This document shows, piece after piece, positions 1 through 6,038 of a stretch of 6,247 nt of DNA; positions within the stretch are counted from its first letter, which is position 1; every line of letters starts with the position of its first letter. The stretch is taken from assembly GCA_913052275.1 (NCBI GenBank), contig CAJXDX010000105.1, positions 1 through 6,247 on the forward strand, in the 5' to 3' direction. Source of the stretch: an uncultured Pseudomonadota bacterium (GTDB lineage: Bacteria > SAR324 > NAC60-12). The notes under the pieces are model-generated. The model had not been told where the DNA came from and searched no databases. It saw only the letters and a list, made by a program, of their open reading frames with translations. Made by a program: the position numbers and the translations under genes.

Positions 1-2
1 AA

Positions 3-485
3 GAAAAAGGCCTCGATTTTCTGCTTGGCAAAGGAAAAAACTTAATCAGAAAAAAATCACAGGAAGTTAAAAAAGACTCTCCTGCTGCTGCAAAAACCAC
101 TGCGCCTGACGTACCCGTAACTGCAGCTCCAGCTTCCGGAACTCGTGACTACTCCATCACTGTGAACGGGCATGTATACCAGGTTCAAGTCAGCTCCGGT
201 GGAACAGTTTCTGCCGCTCCAGTTGCAGTAAGTGCCCCTGTTTCCCCTCCACCGGCAAGGGCAGCATCGGCAATAGAAATTCCAGCACCCACTCCCGGAA
301 ATATCGTACGAGTTGAAGTCGCTGTTGGAGACAATATCACAAAAGACCAGGTCCTGTTGGTAATGGAAGCCATGAAGATGGAATCCGAAGTCAAATCTCC
401 ACAGTCCGGAGTTGTGCAGGCAATTCATGTTCAGGCTGGAGACACTGTTCAAACTGGAGATGTTTTGCTTACCCTTGGCGAATGA
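3..485 (+). CDS. oadA: Oxaloacetate/pyruvate-type decarboxylase alpha subunit, C-terminal part (biotin carrier domain); 5' end outside window
   Basis: The frame is open from base 3 to the TGA at 483-485, so this is the last 160 residues of a larger protein. It starts with the end of the conserved carboxyltransferase region (EKGLDFLLGKGKN). A Lys-rich stretch and an Ala/Pro linker follow, then the strand DYSITVNGHVYQVQV, a second Pro/Ala-rich linker, and a complete biotinyl domain. The biotin-accepting lysine sits in the intact motif EAMKM, with its codon at 375-377. In the family, this subunit moves a carboxyl group from oxaloacetate or a similar acid onto biotin in the cytoplasm, and the beta subunit releases it as CO2. 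The adjacent oadB supports a sodium-pump decarboxylase rather than an ATP-dependent pyruvate carboxylase. The substrate cannot be decided from this fragment: oxaloacetate is most likely, and methylmalonyl-CoA or glutaconyl-CoA systems use similar carriers. A GTG at 162 is internal and is not a start. Confidence 0.9.
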   Translation, partial: EKGLDFLLGKGKNLIRKKSQEVKKDSPAAAKTTAPDVPVTAAPASGTRDYSITVNGHVYQVQVSSGGTVSAAPVAVSAPVSPPPARAASAIEIPAPTPGNIVRVEVAVGDNITKDQVLLVMEAMKMESEVKSPQSGVVQAIHVQAGDTVQTGDVLLTLGE

Positions 486-489
486 AAAG

Positions 490-2067
490 ATGAGAAAGAG
501 TCTTAAAGTGGATTCCATTTGCTTCTCTTCAATACATTACACACAAAAACTTAATTTTTCCCTGATCCAGATTTTCTCTGTATTTTTTATTATGGTTTTG
601 TCCGGAACTGTGTTTGCTCAATCCGGAGAAGACCAGATAAATATTGTTATGCCCACGGACGCAAGGGTGATACGCCTGGATGTGAAAATCGGTCAGTGGG
701 TTTATGCCGGTAACAATCTGGCTGTTCTTAAGGATTCCAAAGGTTCAAAATTTAAGCTGCGTTCTGGAGTTTCTGGGAGGATTGAATCTTTTAAACTGCA
801 GGTCCATAAACAGTATGCTGAGGGAGAAATTATCGGTGTCCTCAGAACTTCTCCGGTAATTATGGAGAAAGTGGATAGTCGAACTTCAGTTGATACCTTG
901 CCATCATTTGAGCAAATGCTTCAGAATCTCTTCAACTCAACTGGAGCATCAAATCTGATCCACGGACATAGACTGGACTGGACGGCAGGACTTGGCAGAA
1001 TTATCATGATTGGAGTAGGTTTCACCTTGCTTTATCTGGGTATTCGAAGAAAGTTTGAACCACTTCTTCTGGTTCCAATCGGTTTTGGAGCAGTACTCTC
1101 AAATATACCATTGGCTGGTCTTTCTGAGCCCGGCGGGATCCTGTACTATATTTATGAAGTCGGAATATCAACCGGAATATTTCCGTTGCTGATCTTCATG
1201 GGAGTTGGTGCAATGACAGATTTTGGACCGATGCTTGCCAACCCCAAAACCGCTTTACTGGGAGGAGCCGCACAGTTTGGCATTTTTGGAACTTTGCTGG
1301 GGGCACTGGCACTGAATGCAATTCCCGGAATTGATTTCTCACTTCGTGATGCTGCATCTATCGGCATAATCGGCGGTGCAGACGGTCCCACAGCCATATT
1401 TCTTGCCAGCCAGCTTTCTCCCCGCCTGCTCGGAGCAATTGCCATTGCAGCCTATTCTTATATGGCTCTGGTTCCCATCATTCAGCCTCCTATAATGAAA
1501 TTGCTGACTTCCCAGAAAGAAAGGGAAATTGAAATGAGTCAATTGCGTTATGTTTCCACCAGAGAAAAAATTTTATTTCCGCTGGTTGCTCTGACTCTTT
1601 GTGCATTACTTTTACCATCTGCAGCGCCATTAATAGGTATGTTCATGTTTGGCAACCTGGCAAAGGAATGCGGTGTAATTAACCGTCTTTCGGATACAAT
1701 TCAAAATGCTCTGATCAACATAGTCACGATATTTTTGGGACTTAGTGTGGGAAGCAGGCTCGCCGCAGGAGAATTTTTGAACATCGAAACATTAGGAATT
1801 CTTATCCTGGGAGTAATTGCCTTTTCAGTCGGAACAGCTACGGGAGTTTTGATGGCAAAACTGATGAACAACCTTTCCAGCGTGGCAATCAATCCTCTGA
1901 TTGGAGCAGCAGGTGTTTCAGCAGTTCCCATGGCAGCTCGTGTAGTAAACCAGGTCGGTCTGAAAGCAAATTCACAAAATCATCTGCTGATGCATGCAAT
2001 GGGTCCAAATGTATCTGGTGTGATTGGTTCTGCTGTGGCCGCAGGTGTTTTACTTGCCATTCTTTGA
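490..2067 (+). CDS. oadB: Sodium-translocating carboxybiotin decarboxylase beta subunit with an extra N-terminal signal peptide and biotinyl-like domain
   Basis: The 525-residue product is about 90 longer than a usual OadB (about 430). Residues from about 140 on match OadB throughout: a first membrane helix ending in RRKFEPLLLVPIGFG, GVGAMTDFGP, SIGIIGGADGPTAIF, AAYSYMALVP, and NPLIG followed by GVSAVPMAARV. Residues equivalent to Klebsiella OadB D203, Y229, N373, G377, S382 and R389 are all present (D298, Y324, N468, G472, S477, R484), with the 170-residue D-to-N spacing kept. It should decarboxylate carboxybiotin and pump Na+ across the inner membrane. Residues 1-43 look like a signal peptide with a long n-region and a possible VFA|QS cleavage site. 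Residues 50-118 form a hammerhead-like biotinyl/lipoyl fold in which EAMKM is replaced by KDSKG. I chose the ATG at 490, four bases after the oadA stop, with only a weak ribosome site, so translation may be coupled. An upstream in-frame ATG at 412 would overlap the oadA biotin domain by 74 bp and is less likely. Confidence 0.93.
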   Translation: MRKSLKVDSICFSSIHYTQKLNFSLIQIFSVFFIMVLSGTVFAQSGEDQINIVMPTDARVIRLDVKIGQWVYAGNNLAVLKDSKGSKFKLRSGVSGRIESFKLQVHKQYAEGEIIGVLRTSPVIMEKVDSRTSVDTLPSFEQMLQNLFNSTGASNLIHGHRLDWTAGLGRIIMIGVGFTLLYLGIRRKFEPLLLVPIGFGAVLSNIPLAGLSEPGGILYYIYEVGISTGIFPLLIFMGVGAMTDFGPMLANPKTALLGGAAQFGIFGTLLGALALNAIPGIDFSLRDAASIGIIGGADGPTAIFLASQLSPRLLGAIAIAAYSYMALVPIIQPPIMKLLTSQKEREIEMSQLRYVSTREKILFPLVALTLCALLLPSAAPLIGMFMFGNLAKECGVINRLSDTIQNALINIVTIFLGLSVGSRLAAGEFLNIETLGILILGVIAFSVGTATGVLMAKLMNNLSSVAINPLIGAAGVSAVPMAARVVNQVGLKANSQNHLLMHAMGPNVSGVIGSAVAAGVLLAIL

Positions 2068-2104
2068 AAATGTACCCCGTGAAAGGACATAATTCAAGAA
2101 CATG

Positions 2105-2248
2105 CTAAGTTAAAATCCTTGACACACAGCAAACTTGGGATAAGCATGCAATACAGACCACCAGGCAGTCTGTGATCAGTAACAGGCTGACAGCTTTTTT
2201 TACTTCTTCAAACTTCAACCATTTGATGGCCACTTCAGCCAGTTGCAT
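2105..2248 (-). pseudogene. PII-like N-terminal remnant directly downstream of amtB (47 codons)
   Basis: Minus-strand frame starting at ATG 2248-2246, 14 bases after the amtB stop and preceded by a purine-rich GGGGAAG, ending at TAG (2107-2105). Its first residues, MQLAEVAIKWLKFEEVKKAV, align without gaps to the first 20 of the GlnK in this window (MQKIEAIIKPFKLEEVKQGL), with 10 identities. An 18-base stretch encoding KFEEVK here and KLEEVK in glnK differs at one base. After about residue 20 similarity fades (a few matches to the PII consensus, such as I-T at 25-26), and the frame ends as a Cys-rich tail before any T-loop. The conserved Pro and Gly residues are missing. It cannot form a PII trimer. 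The best reading is a decayed second PII gene in a former glnK-amtB-PII operon. A small expressed peptide is possible but unsupported. Confidence 0.55.
2166..2201 (+). terminator. Possible rho-independent terminator after oadB
   Basis: The arms CAGTCTGT (2166-2173) and ACAGGCTG (2182-2189) can form an 8-bp stem with one G-T pair and an 8-base loop. Five bases later comes a run of seven T (2195-2201). The position, about 100 bp after the oadB stop and between convergent genes, suits a terminator for the oad transcript. The gap between stem and T-run is longer than ideal. The T-run is also the complement of two AAA codons in the PII-like frame on the other strand, so it may be a chance resemblance. 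Confidence 0.4.
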
Positions 2249-2262
2249 ATGAATTCTTCCCC

Positions 2263-3615
2263 TTAAGCCTCCTGACTGTAGGCAGTCTCGCTGTGTTCAG
2301 TCAAATCTAGCCCTGTGCTTTCACCCTCTTCATCGACGCGCAGGTCACCGAAGAGCAGTCGCAGGACTACCAAAATGATGAGCGTCAATACGATTGCGAA
2401 AACCGCAGTGAAGATAATGCTCTGGAACTGGATCCAAACCTGCCCTCCCCAGCCCGCATCCGTAGCGGCGAAGTCCGCAATGAACAACCCACTGGCCAGT
2501 GCGCCCCAGGCGCCTCCAACCCCGTGAACACCAAAGACATCGAGAGAATCGTCATAGCCAATTGCCGGCTTTAATAACGTGACTGCCAAGTAGCAGAGAA
2601 TCCCGGCGCCGGCGCCGACAAGAATCGAGCCCCCTGGGCCCACACTTGCGCAGGCAGGGGTGATGGCGACGAGACCAGCCACGGCCGCAGTAGCAGCTCC
2701 CAATACCGTCGGCTTTCTGCGATGCAACCATTCGATGATGACCCAGGTCAGCACCGCAGTAGCAGTAGCAGTCTGAGTGGTAAGGAATGCGAGGCCAGCC
2801 GTACCATCGGCGGCGAGCTCGCTACCCGCGTTGAAACCGAACCAGCCTACCCAGAGAAGTGCCGCACCTATAATTGTAAGCGGCAGATTATGCGGCATTA
2901 TGTGCTCATGACCGAATCCCTTGCGCTTGCCGAGAAAGTATGCGGCAGCGAGTGCAGAAAAACCACTCGACATATGGACAACGAGACCCCCGGCAAAGTC
3001 GATTGCACCCCACTGCGAGATCATGCCGCCGCCCCATACCATGTGTGCTAAGGGGCAGTAAACCACCAATAGCCATACCCCGATAAATACCATGTAGGGA
3101 CCAAAGCGCATGCGCTCTGCGAAGGCTCCCAGCATGAGCGCTGGCGTGATGATCGCGAACATTCCCTGGAACATTACAAAAACGTATGTCGGGATTGAAC
3201 CAGACACAGAGTCCGGGTTGATTCCTTCAAGAAGGAAGTATTGAAAATTCCCGAAAAATTTTCCTTCTCCGCCGAATGCTAAGCTGTAGCCTACGATGAC
3301 CCAGAGTACTCCGATCAGTCCCGCAGAAATCAGACACTGCATTAGCACCGAGAGAACGTTCTTGCTTCTGACAAGGCCTCCATAGAATAGTGCCAGTCCT
3401 GGAAGGGTCATCATCATGACCAGTGCAGAACTGGTAAGCATCCAGGCAGTATCGCCGGAATTAACCGTTTCGACGGCGGCAGTTTTAATTGACTCCCCGG
3501 TTTCTTGTGCAAAGACACTGAGCGGTCCCAACAATAGGCCCGTGAAAACGAAACACCTGCGGATCCTTTGGGCAATGCTGCTCAGTACATATTTCATTTT
3601 TGTTGAAAATACCAT
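2263..3615 (-). CDS. amtB: Ammonium channel/transporter AmtB
   Basis: The 450-residue Amt-family inner-membrane channel carries ammonium into the cytoplasm. An N-terminal signal peptide with a likely VFA|QE cut after residue 36 is followed by the 11-helix Amt core. With a constant offset of 46 to E. coli mature numbering, all functional residues are present: F149 and F153 (F103/F107 outer gate), W194 (W148), D206 (D160), twin histidines H214 and H364 (H168/H318), F261 (F215) and S265 (S219). The cytoplasmic tail (GDLRVDEE...GLDLTEHSETAY) matches the GlnK-binding tail of E. coli AmtB. The ATG at 3615 is preceded by AAGGAG at good spacing. A second Met at residue 7 has no such site. It lies 37 bp behind glnK and is surely co-transcribed with it. 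Composition is mosaic: the 5' third is about 43-48% GC in sampled 60-base lines, and the region 2460-2700 reaches about 67-68%. Confidence 0.97.
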   Translation of the reverse strand: MVFSTKMKYVLSSIAQRIRRCFVFTGLLLGPLSVFAQETGESIKTAAVETVNSGDTAWMLTSSALVMMMTLPGLALFYGGLVRSKNVLSVLMQCLISAGLIGVLWVIVGYSLAFGGEGKFFGNFQYFLLEGINPDSVSGSIPTYVFVMFQGMFAIITPALMLGAFAERMRFGPYMVFIGVWLLVVYCPLAHMVWGGGMISQWGAIDFAGGLVVHMSSGFSALAAAYFLGKRKGFGHEHIMPHNLPLTIIGAALLWVGWFGFNAGSELAADGTAGLAFLTTQTATATAVLTWVIIEWLHRRKPTVLGAATAAVAGLVAITPACASVGPGGSILVGAGAGILCYLAVTLLKPAIGYDDSLDVFGVHGVGGAWGALASGLFIADFAATDAGWGGQVWIQFQSIIFTAVFAIVLTLIILVVLRLLFGDLRVDEEGESTGLDLTEHSETAYSQEA

Positions 3616-3620
3616 TTCAT

Positions 3621-3626
3621 CTCCTT
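3621..3626 (-). promoter_or_regulatory. Shine-Dalgarno site that decides the amtB start
   Basis: On the minus strand AAGGAG lies five bases before the ATG at 3615. This favours that codon over the second Met at 3597. The longer product then begins MVFSTKMKYVL. Confidence 0.8.
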
Positions 3627-3652
3627 ATTTATTTTCTTAAAATTATAAATTT

Positions 3653-3991
3653 TTAAAGTGCCTCATTCCCAGTTTGACCGGTACGGATGCGGACAACCTG
3701 CGCTACATCATAAACGAATATTTTTCCATCCCCGATTTTTCCGGTTTTTGCTTTCTGTTCTATTGTTTCAATCACCGAAGCAGCCATTTCCTCTGAAACA
3801 ATGATTTCAATTTTTGTCTTGGGAATAAAGTCAACTTCGTATTCTGCACCCCTGTATAACTCCGTATGTCCTTTCTGCTGCCCAAAACCCTTTACCTCTG
3901 AAACCGTCATACCGAAGCTGCCGATTTCTGCCAACCCCTGTTTTACTTCTTCAAGCTTAAAGGGCTTAATTATCGCTTCTATTTTCTGCAT
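3653..3991 (-). CDS. glnK: Nitrogen regulatory PII protein, GlnK type
   Basis: The 112-residue product has exactly the usual PII length. It begins with MQKIEAIIKPFKLEEVK. It has the T-loop GFGQQKGHTELYRGAEYEVDFIPK with the uridylylation tyrosine at Y51, Y46, Q39 and K58. The TGKIGDGKIFV B-loop and the C-terminal R101/R103 follow. PII trimers bind ATP/ADP and 2-oxoglutarate and, when not uridylylated, plug the AmtB channel. Linkage to amtB, 37 bp downstream, makes it GlnK. Residue 54 is Asp, as in E. coli GlnB (E. coli GlnK has Asn), so the name rests on context. The start is supported by AAGGAAGG just upstream (complement of 3994-4001). Expression is likely sigma-54/NtrC dependent, from the promoter near 4042-4058. 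Confidence 0.97.
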   Translation of the reverse strand: MQKIEAIIKPFKLEEVKQGLAEIGSFGMTVSEVKGFGQQKGHTELYRGAEYEVDFIPKTKIEIIVSEEMAASVIETIEQKAKTGKIGDGKIFVYDVAQVVRIRTGQTGNEAL

Positions 3992-4041
3992 AACCTTCCT
4001 TTTAAATAATTAACATTGAATAACTTACAACCCTTACCTTT

Positions 4042-4058
4042 CTCAAAGATTATGCCAG
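4042..4058 (-). promoter_or_regulatory. Probable sigma-54 (RpoN) promoter for glnK-amtB
   Basis: On the minus strand the sequence reads CTGGCATAATCTTTGAG. Against the sigma-54 consensus TGGCACG-N4-TTGCW it has TGGCA and TTG with exactly the right spacing (six bases between TGGCA and TTG). The deviations are T and A after TGGCA, and A instead of C in the -12 element. Transcription would start near 4032, giving a leader of about 40 bases. Sigma-54 control of glnK-amtB is well established in proteobacteria, which raises confidence. Confidence 0.6.
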
Positions 4059-4059
4059 T

Positions 4060-4185
4060 TTATGTCAATCACAGAAATAATTTGTATCTATTTGATATTA
4101 TGCAAGTAATAATAATTATAAAAAATATTGAACTGCATCTGATATTTGATTCATGCTTAATTATTAAGCACACGATTATGTCAAT
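4060..4185. repeat. Exact 10-bp direct repeat TTATGTCAAT (4060-4069 and 4176-4185)
   Basis: The two copies lie 116 bp apart. One abuts the sigma-54 element and the other lies between the two dyads. In so AT-rich a region a 10-bp match may be chance. No known factor site is recognised. Confidence 0.4.
4154..4170. promoter_or_regulatory. Perfect 17-bp dyad, candidate NtrC-type enhancer site 1
   Basis: TGCTTAATTATTAAGCA is a perfect palindrome of two 8-base arms around one central base. The outer TGC-N11-GCA matches the size and ends of enterobacterial NtrC sites (TGCAC...GTGCA), but the inner bases differ. Its centre lies about 130 bp upstream of the predicted glnK start, a usual distance for an NtrC enhancer. 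Confidence 0.5.
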
Positions 4186-4186
4186 G

Positions 4187-4203
4187 TGATTAAATTTTAA
4201 GCA
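4187..4203. promoter_or_regulatory. Imperfect 17-bp dyad, candidate NtrC-type enhancer site 2
   Basis: TGATTAAATTTTAAGCA matches the dyad at 4154-4170 in 14 of 17 positions and has the same palindromic plan with one arm base changed. The centres are 33 bp apart, about three helical turns, so both sites face the same side of the DNA. Its centre is about 163 bp upstream of the predicted glnK start and about 100 bp upstream of the predicted malate synthase start. Confidence 0.45.
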
Positions 4204-4260
4204 CTTACTGGAGTAATCTAATACCAGCAGCGGTTAAGAAAAAAATATCCTGAACTTGGT

Positions 4261-4288
4261 TTGACTTGCAGCCATTTCAGTTGATAAT
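4261..4288 (+). promoter_or_regulatory. Sigma-70 type promoter for malate synthase
   Basis: TTGACT (4261-4266) and GATAAT (4283-4288) each match five of six bases of the -35 and -10 consensus, with a 16-bp spacer. Transcription would start near 4295, leaving a leader of about 114 bases before the ATG at 4409. Confidence 0.65.
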
Positions 4289-4408
4289 AGAAGAGAATTG
4301 TGTTAGTTTTGAAAAATTGATAATTTTTTCTTTCATTTTAAATAAATCGGCAGAGATCAACTTGCTCCCTCTGAGTAAAACTACAATTTCTGTTTAATCA
4401 GGAGACTC

Positions 4409-6001
4409 ATGAATTCAATTTCCATTACCGGAAAAATGCATCCGGGATTTGACAAGATACTTACTGAAGAAGCTCAGGATTTTATACTAAAACTGCACCA
4501 AAAATTCAGCGGTACCAGAAAATTACTGCTGGAAAAACGTGCGGAAATTCACAGTAAAATCCTGTCAGGTGAAATGCCGGGATTTTTGAAGGAGACAGAA
4601 TCTGTACGGAATGGAGACTGGCAGGCAGACCCTGTTCCGGAAGATCTGCAGGATCGCCGCTGCGAGATTACCGGTCCTGCTGAAGCAAAGATGATGATTA
4701 ATGCTCTGAATTCAGGCGCAACAATTTTTATGGCGGATCTGGAGGACTCGATTACACCAAACTGGTTCAACCAGATACAGGGACAGCAAAACTTAATCGA
4801 TGCATACGAACGCACACTAGAATTTACAAGCCCTGAAGGCAAGGAATACCGCCTTAACGAGGAGGGCCTGGCTACATTGATTTTACGTCCACGTGGATGG
4901 CACCTGGATGAAAAACATATCCTGATTGATGGAGAAGCTGCTTGTGGGGCTCTGGTGGATGCAGGACTGTATTTGTTTCATAACATTAAACGCACATTGG
5001 AAAAAGGCACCGGCCCGTATTTTTATCTGCCTAAACTGGAGAACCACCTGGAAGCGCGATTGTGGGATGAAGTCTTCACTTTTTCAGAAGAAGAACTTGG
5101 TGTAAAAACAGGCACCATCAAGGCTACTGTTCTGCTGGAAACAATTTTGGCAGCGTTTGAAATGGAAGAAATCATTTATGAATTGCGCAGGCATATGTCC
5201 GGAATTAATGCCGGACGTTGGGATTATATGTTCAGTGCCATCAAGAAATTCCGTCATCTGCCTGAGTTTATATGGCCTGACAGGGCACAAGTTACCATGA
5301 CTGCTCCTTTGATGAGGGCATATACTGAATTGCTGGTGAAAACTTGTCACACGAGAGGAACCCTGGCAATCGGAGGAATGGCTGCTTTCATTCCCAGCCG
5401 CCGGGACCAGGAAGTTAACCGAGTTGCCCTGGAAAAAGTTCGTCAAGATAAAGAACGCGAGGCTAATGACGGTTTCGACGGTTCATGGGTGGCACATCCA
5501 GACCTTGTACAGGTTTGCACTGAAGTTTTCAGCAATGAGTTCGAAGATGGACGGGTTAACCAAATGCATAGAATGCGTGAGGATGTTCAAGTATCCTCTG
5601 AGATGCTGCTGAATTTTCAGATTCCCGGAGGGAAAATAACCGAAGCCGGTCTGCGCAACAACATCAGTGTAGGCATTCAATATATTTCAGCGTGGCTGCG
5701 AGGCACTGGAGCAGTGGCTATTTTCAACCTCATGGAAGACGCTGCGACTGCTGAGATTTCCCGGTCTCAGGTTTGGCAATGGTGTCACAATCCTGATGGA
5801 ATACTTGAAGACGGACGCCAGATCACTATTGAGATGGTGAAAAGCATGGTTCCCGAAGAACTTGCCAAAATCCGGGAAGCCTATGGTGATGCCTTTGATG
5901 AAGAGAAAACGAATCAGGCAACGGAATTGTTTCTTACTCTGGTCACTCAGAAAGAATTTGAGGAATTTCTAACAATTAGGGCCTACAATAAGCTGGATTG
6001 A
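4409..6001 (+). CDS. aceB: Malate synthase A
   Basis: The 530-residue product is close to E. coli AceB (533). It condenses glyoxylate with acetyl-CoA to give malate and CoA, in the glyoxylate shunt, in the cytoplasm. An N-terminal helical clasp precedes the TIM barrel, with MADLEDSITPNW at 108-119. The catalytic Arg is R162 in LRPRGWH and the Mg ligands are E244 (VLLETILAAFE) and D272 (GRWDYMF). The catalytic base in the C-terminal plug is D444 (NLMEDAATAEISR). By remembered alignment these correspond to E. coli R166, E250, D278 and D447. The signature region reads RRHMSGINAGRWDYMF, slightly off the usual R-D/N-H-xx-G-L-N form. The start follows AGGAG at good spacing. Isocitrate lyase is not in the window, and the neighbours are glnK (divergent) and a lipoprotein gene. 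Expression probably starts at the 4261-4288 promoter. Confidence 0.97.
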   Translation: MNSISITGKMHPGFDKILTEEAQDFILKLHQKFSGTRKLLLEKRAEIHSKILSGEMPGFLKETESVRNGDWQADPVPEDLQDRRCEITGPAEAKMMINALNSGATIFMADLEDSITPNWFNQIQGQQNLIDAYERTLEFTSPEGKEYRLNEEGLATLILRPRGWHLDEKHILIDGEAACGALVDAGLYLFHNIKRTLEKGTGPYFYLPKLENHLEARLWDEVFTFSEEELGVKTGTIKATVLLETILAAFEMEEIIYELRRHMSGINAGRWDYMFSAIKKFRHLPEFIWPDRAQVTMTAPLMRAYTELLVKTCHTRGTLAIGGMAAFIPSRRDQEVNRVALEKVRQDKEREANDGFDGSWVAHPDLVQVCTEVFSNEFEDGRVNQMHRMREDVQVSSEMLLNFQIPGGKITEAGLRNNISVGIQYISAWLRGTGAVAIFNLMEDAATAEISRSQVWQWCHNPDGILEDGRQITIEMVKSMVPEELAKIREAYGDAFDEEKTNQATELFLTLVTQKEFEEFLTIRAYNKLD

Positions 6002-6016
6002 AAAAATAGATAAACA

Positions 6017-6038
6017 CTTCCTTCTTCGGGAGGTTCCC
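6017..6038 (+). promoter_or_regulatory. Ribosome binding site of the lipoprotein gene, inside overlapping hairpins
   Basis: GGGAGG (6028-6033) lies five bases before the TTG at 6039 and supports that start. The site can pair upstream with CTTCC (6017-6021; five pairs, one G-T, six-base loop) or downstream as GGGA-GGT-TCCC (6028-6038). Both would hide the site and suggest weak or controlled translation. No T-run follows, so it is not a convincing terminator for malate synthase. Confidence 0.45.

Larger units (their letters stand above)
3992..4408. other. Divergent 417-bp AT-rich regulatory region between glnK and malate synthase
   Basis: No coding frame is visible here. Reading away from glnK, the region holds a probable sigma-54 promoter (4042-4058, minus), one copy of a 10-bp repeat (4060-4069), and a weak IHF-like match (4085-4097, one mismatch in the 3' part of the consensus as I recall it). 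Beyond these lie two 17-bp dyads (4154-4170 and 4187-4203) with the second repeat copy between them. A sigma-70 type promoter for malate synthase (4261-4288, plus) follows, then an untranslated leader of about 114 bases. The leader contains a short A/T hairpin (4311-4330) and CAGAG-N13-CTCTG (4351-4373), for which I propose no function. Confidence 0.7.

Noticed and set aside
412..489. Upstream start for oadB at 412
   Set aside because: It would overlap the oadA biotin domain by 74 bp and put 26 unrelated residues before the signal peptide. The ATG at 490, just after the oadA stop, is simpler.
57..518. Minus-strand frame of 153 codons opposite oadA
   Set aside because: It is antisense to a clear biotin-carrier domain, has low-complexity Cys/Ser/Gly content, and has no recognisable domain.
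2246..2256. Adjacent NdeI and EcoRI sites (CATATGAATTC) after amtB, possible cloning junction
   Set aside because: No vector sequence is present on either side, and the amtB end and PII-like frame read naturally through it.
2722..3051. Plus-strand frame of 109 codons inside amtB
   Set aside because: It is a shadow of the GC-rich amtB coding strand, with no family likeness and no plausible start context.
4085..4097. IHF-like site between the dyads and the sigma-54 promoter
   Set aside because: The position is attractive, but there is a mismatch in the core and such matches are common by chance in AT-rich DNA.
4258..4269. GG...GC pair on the plus strand resembling a sigma-54 promoter for malate synthase
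   Set aside because: Only 8 bases separate GG and GC where 10 are needed. The same stretch fits a -35 TTGACT better.
5084..5446. Minus-strand frame of 120 codons inside malate synthase
   Set aside because: It is antisense to conserved malate synthase codons and shows no protein family features.
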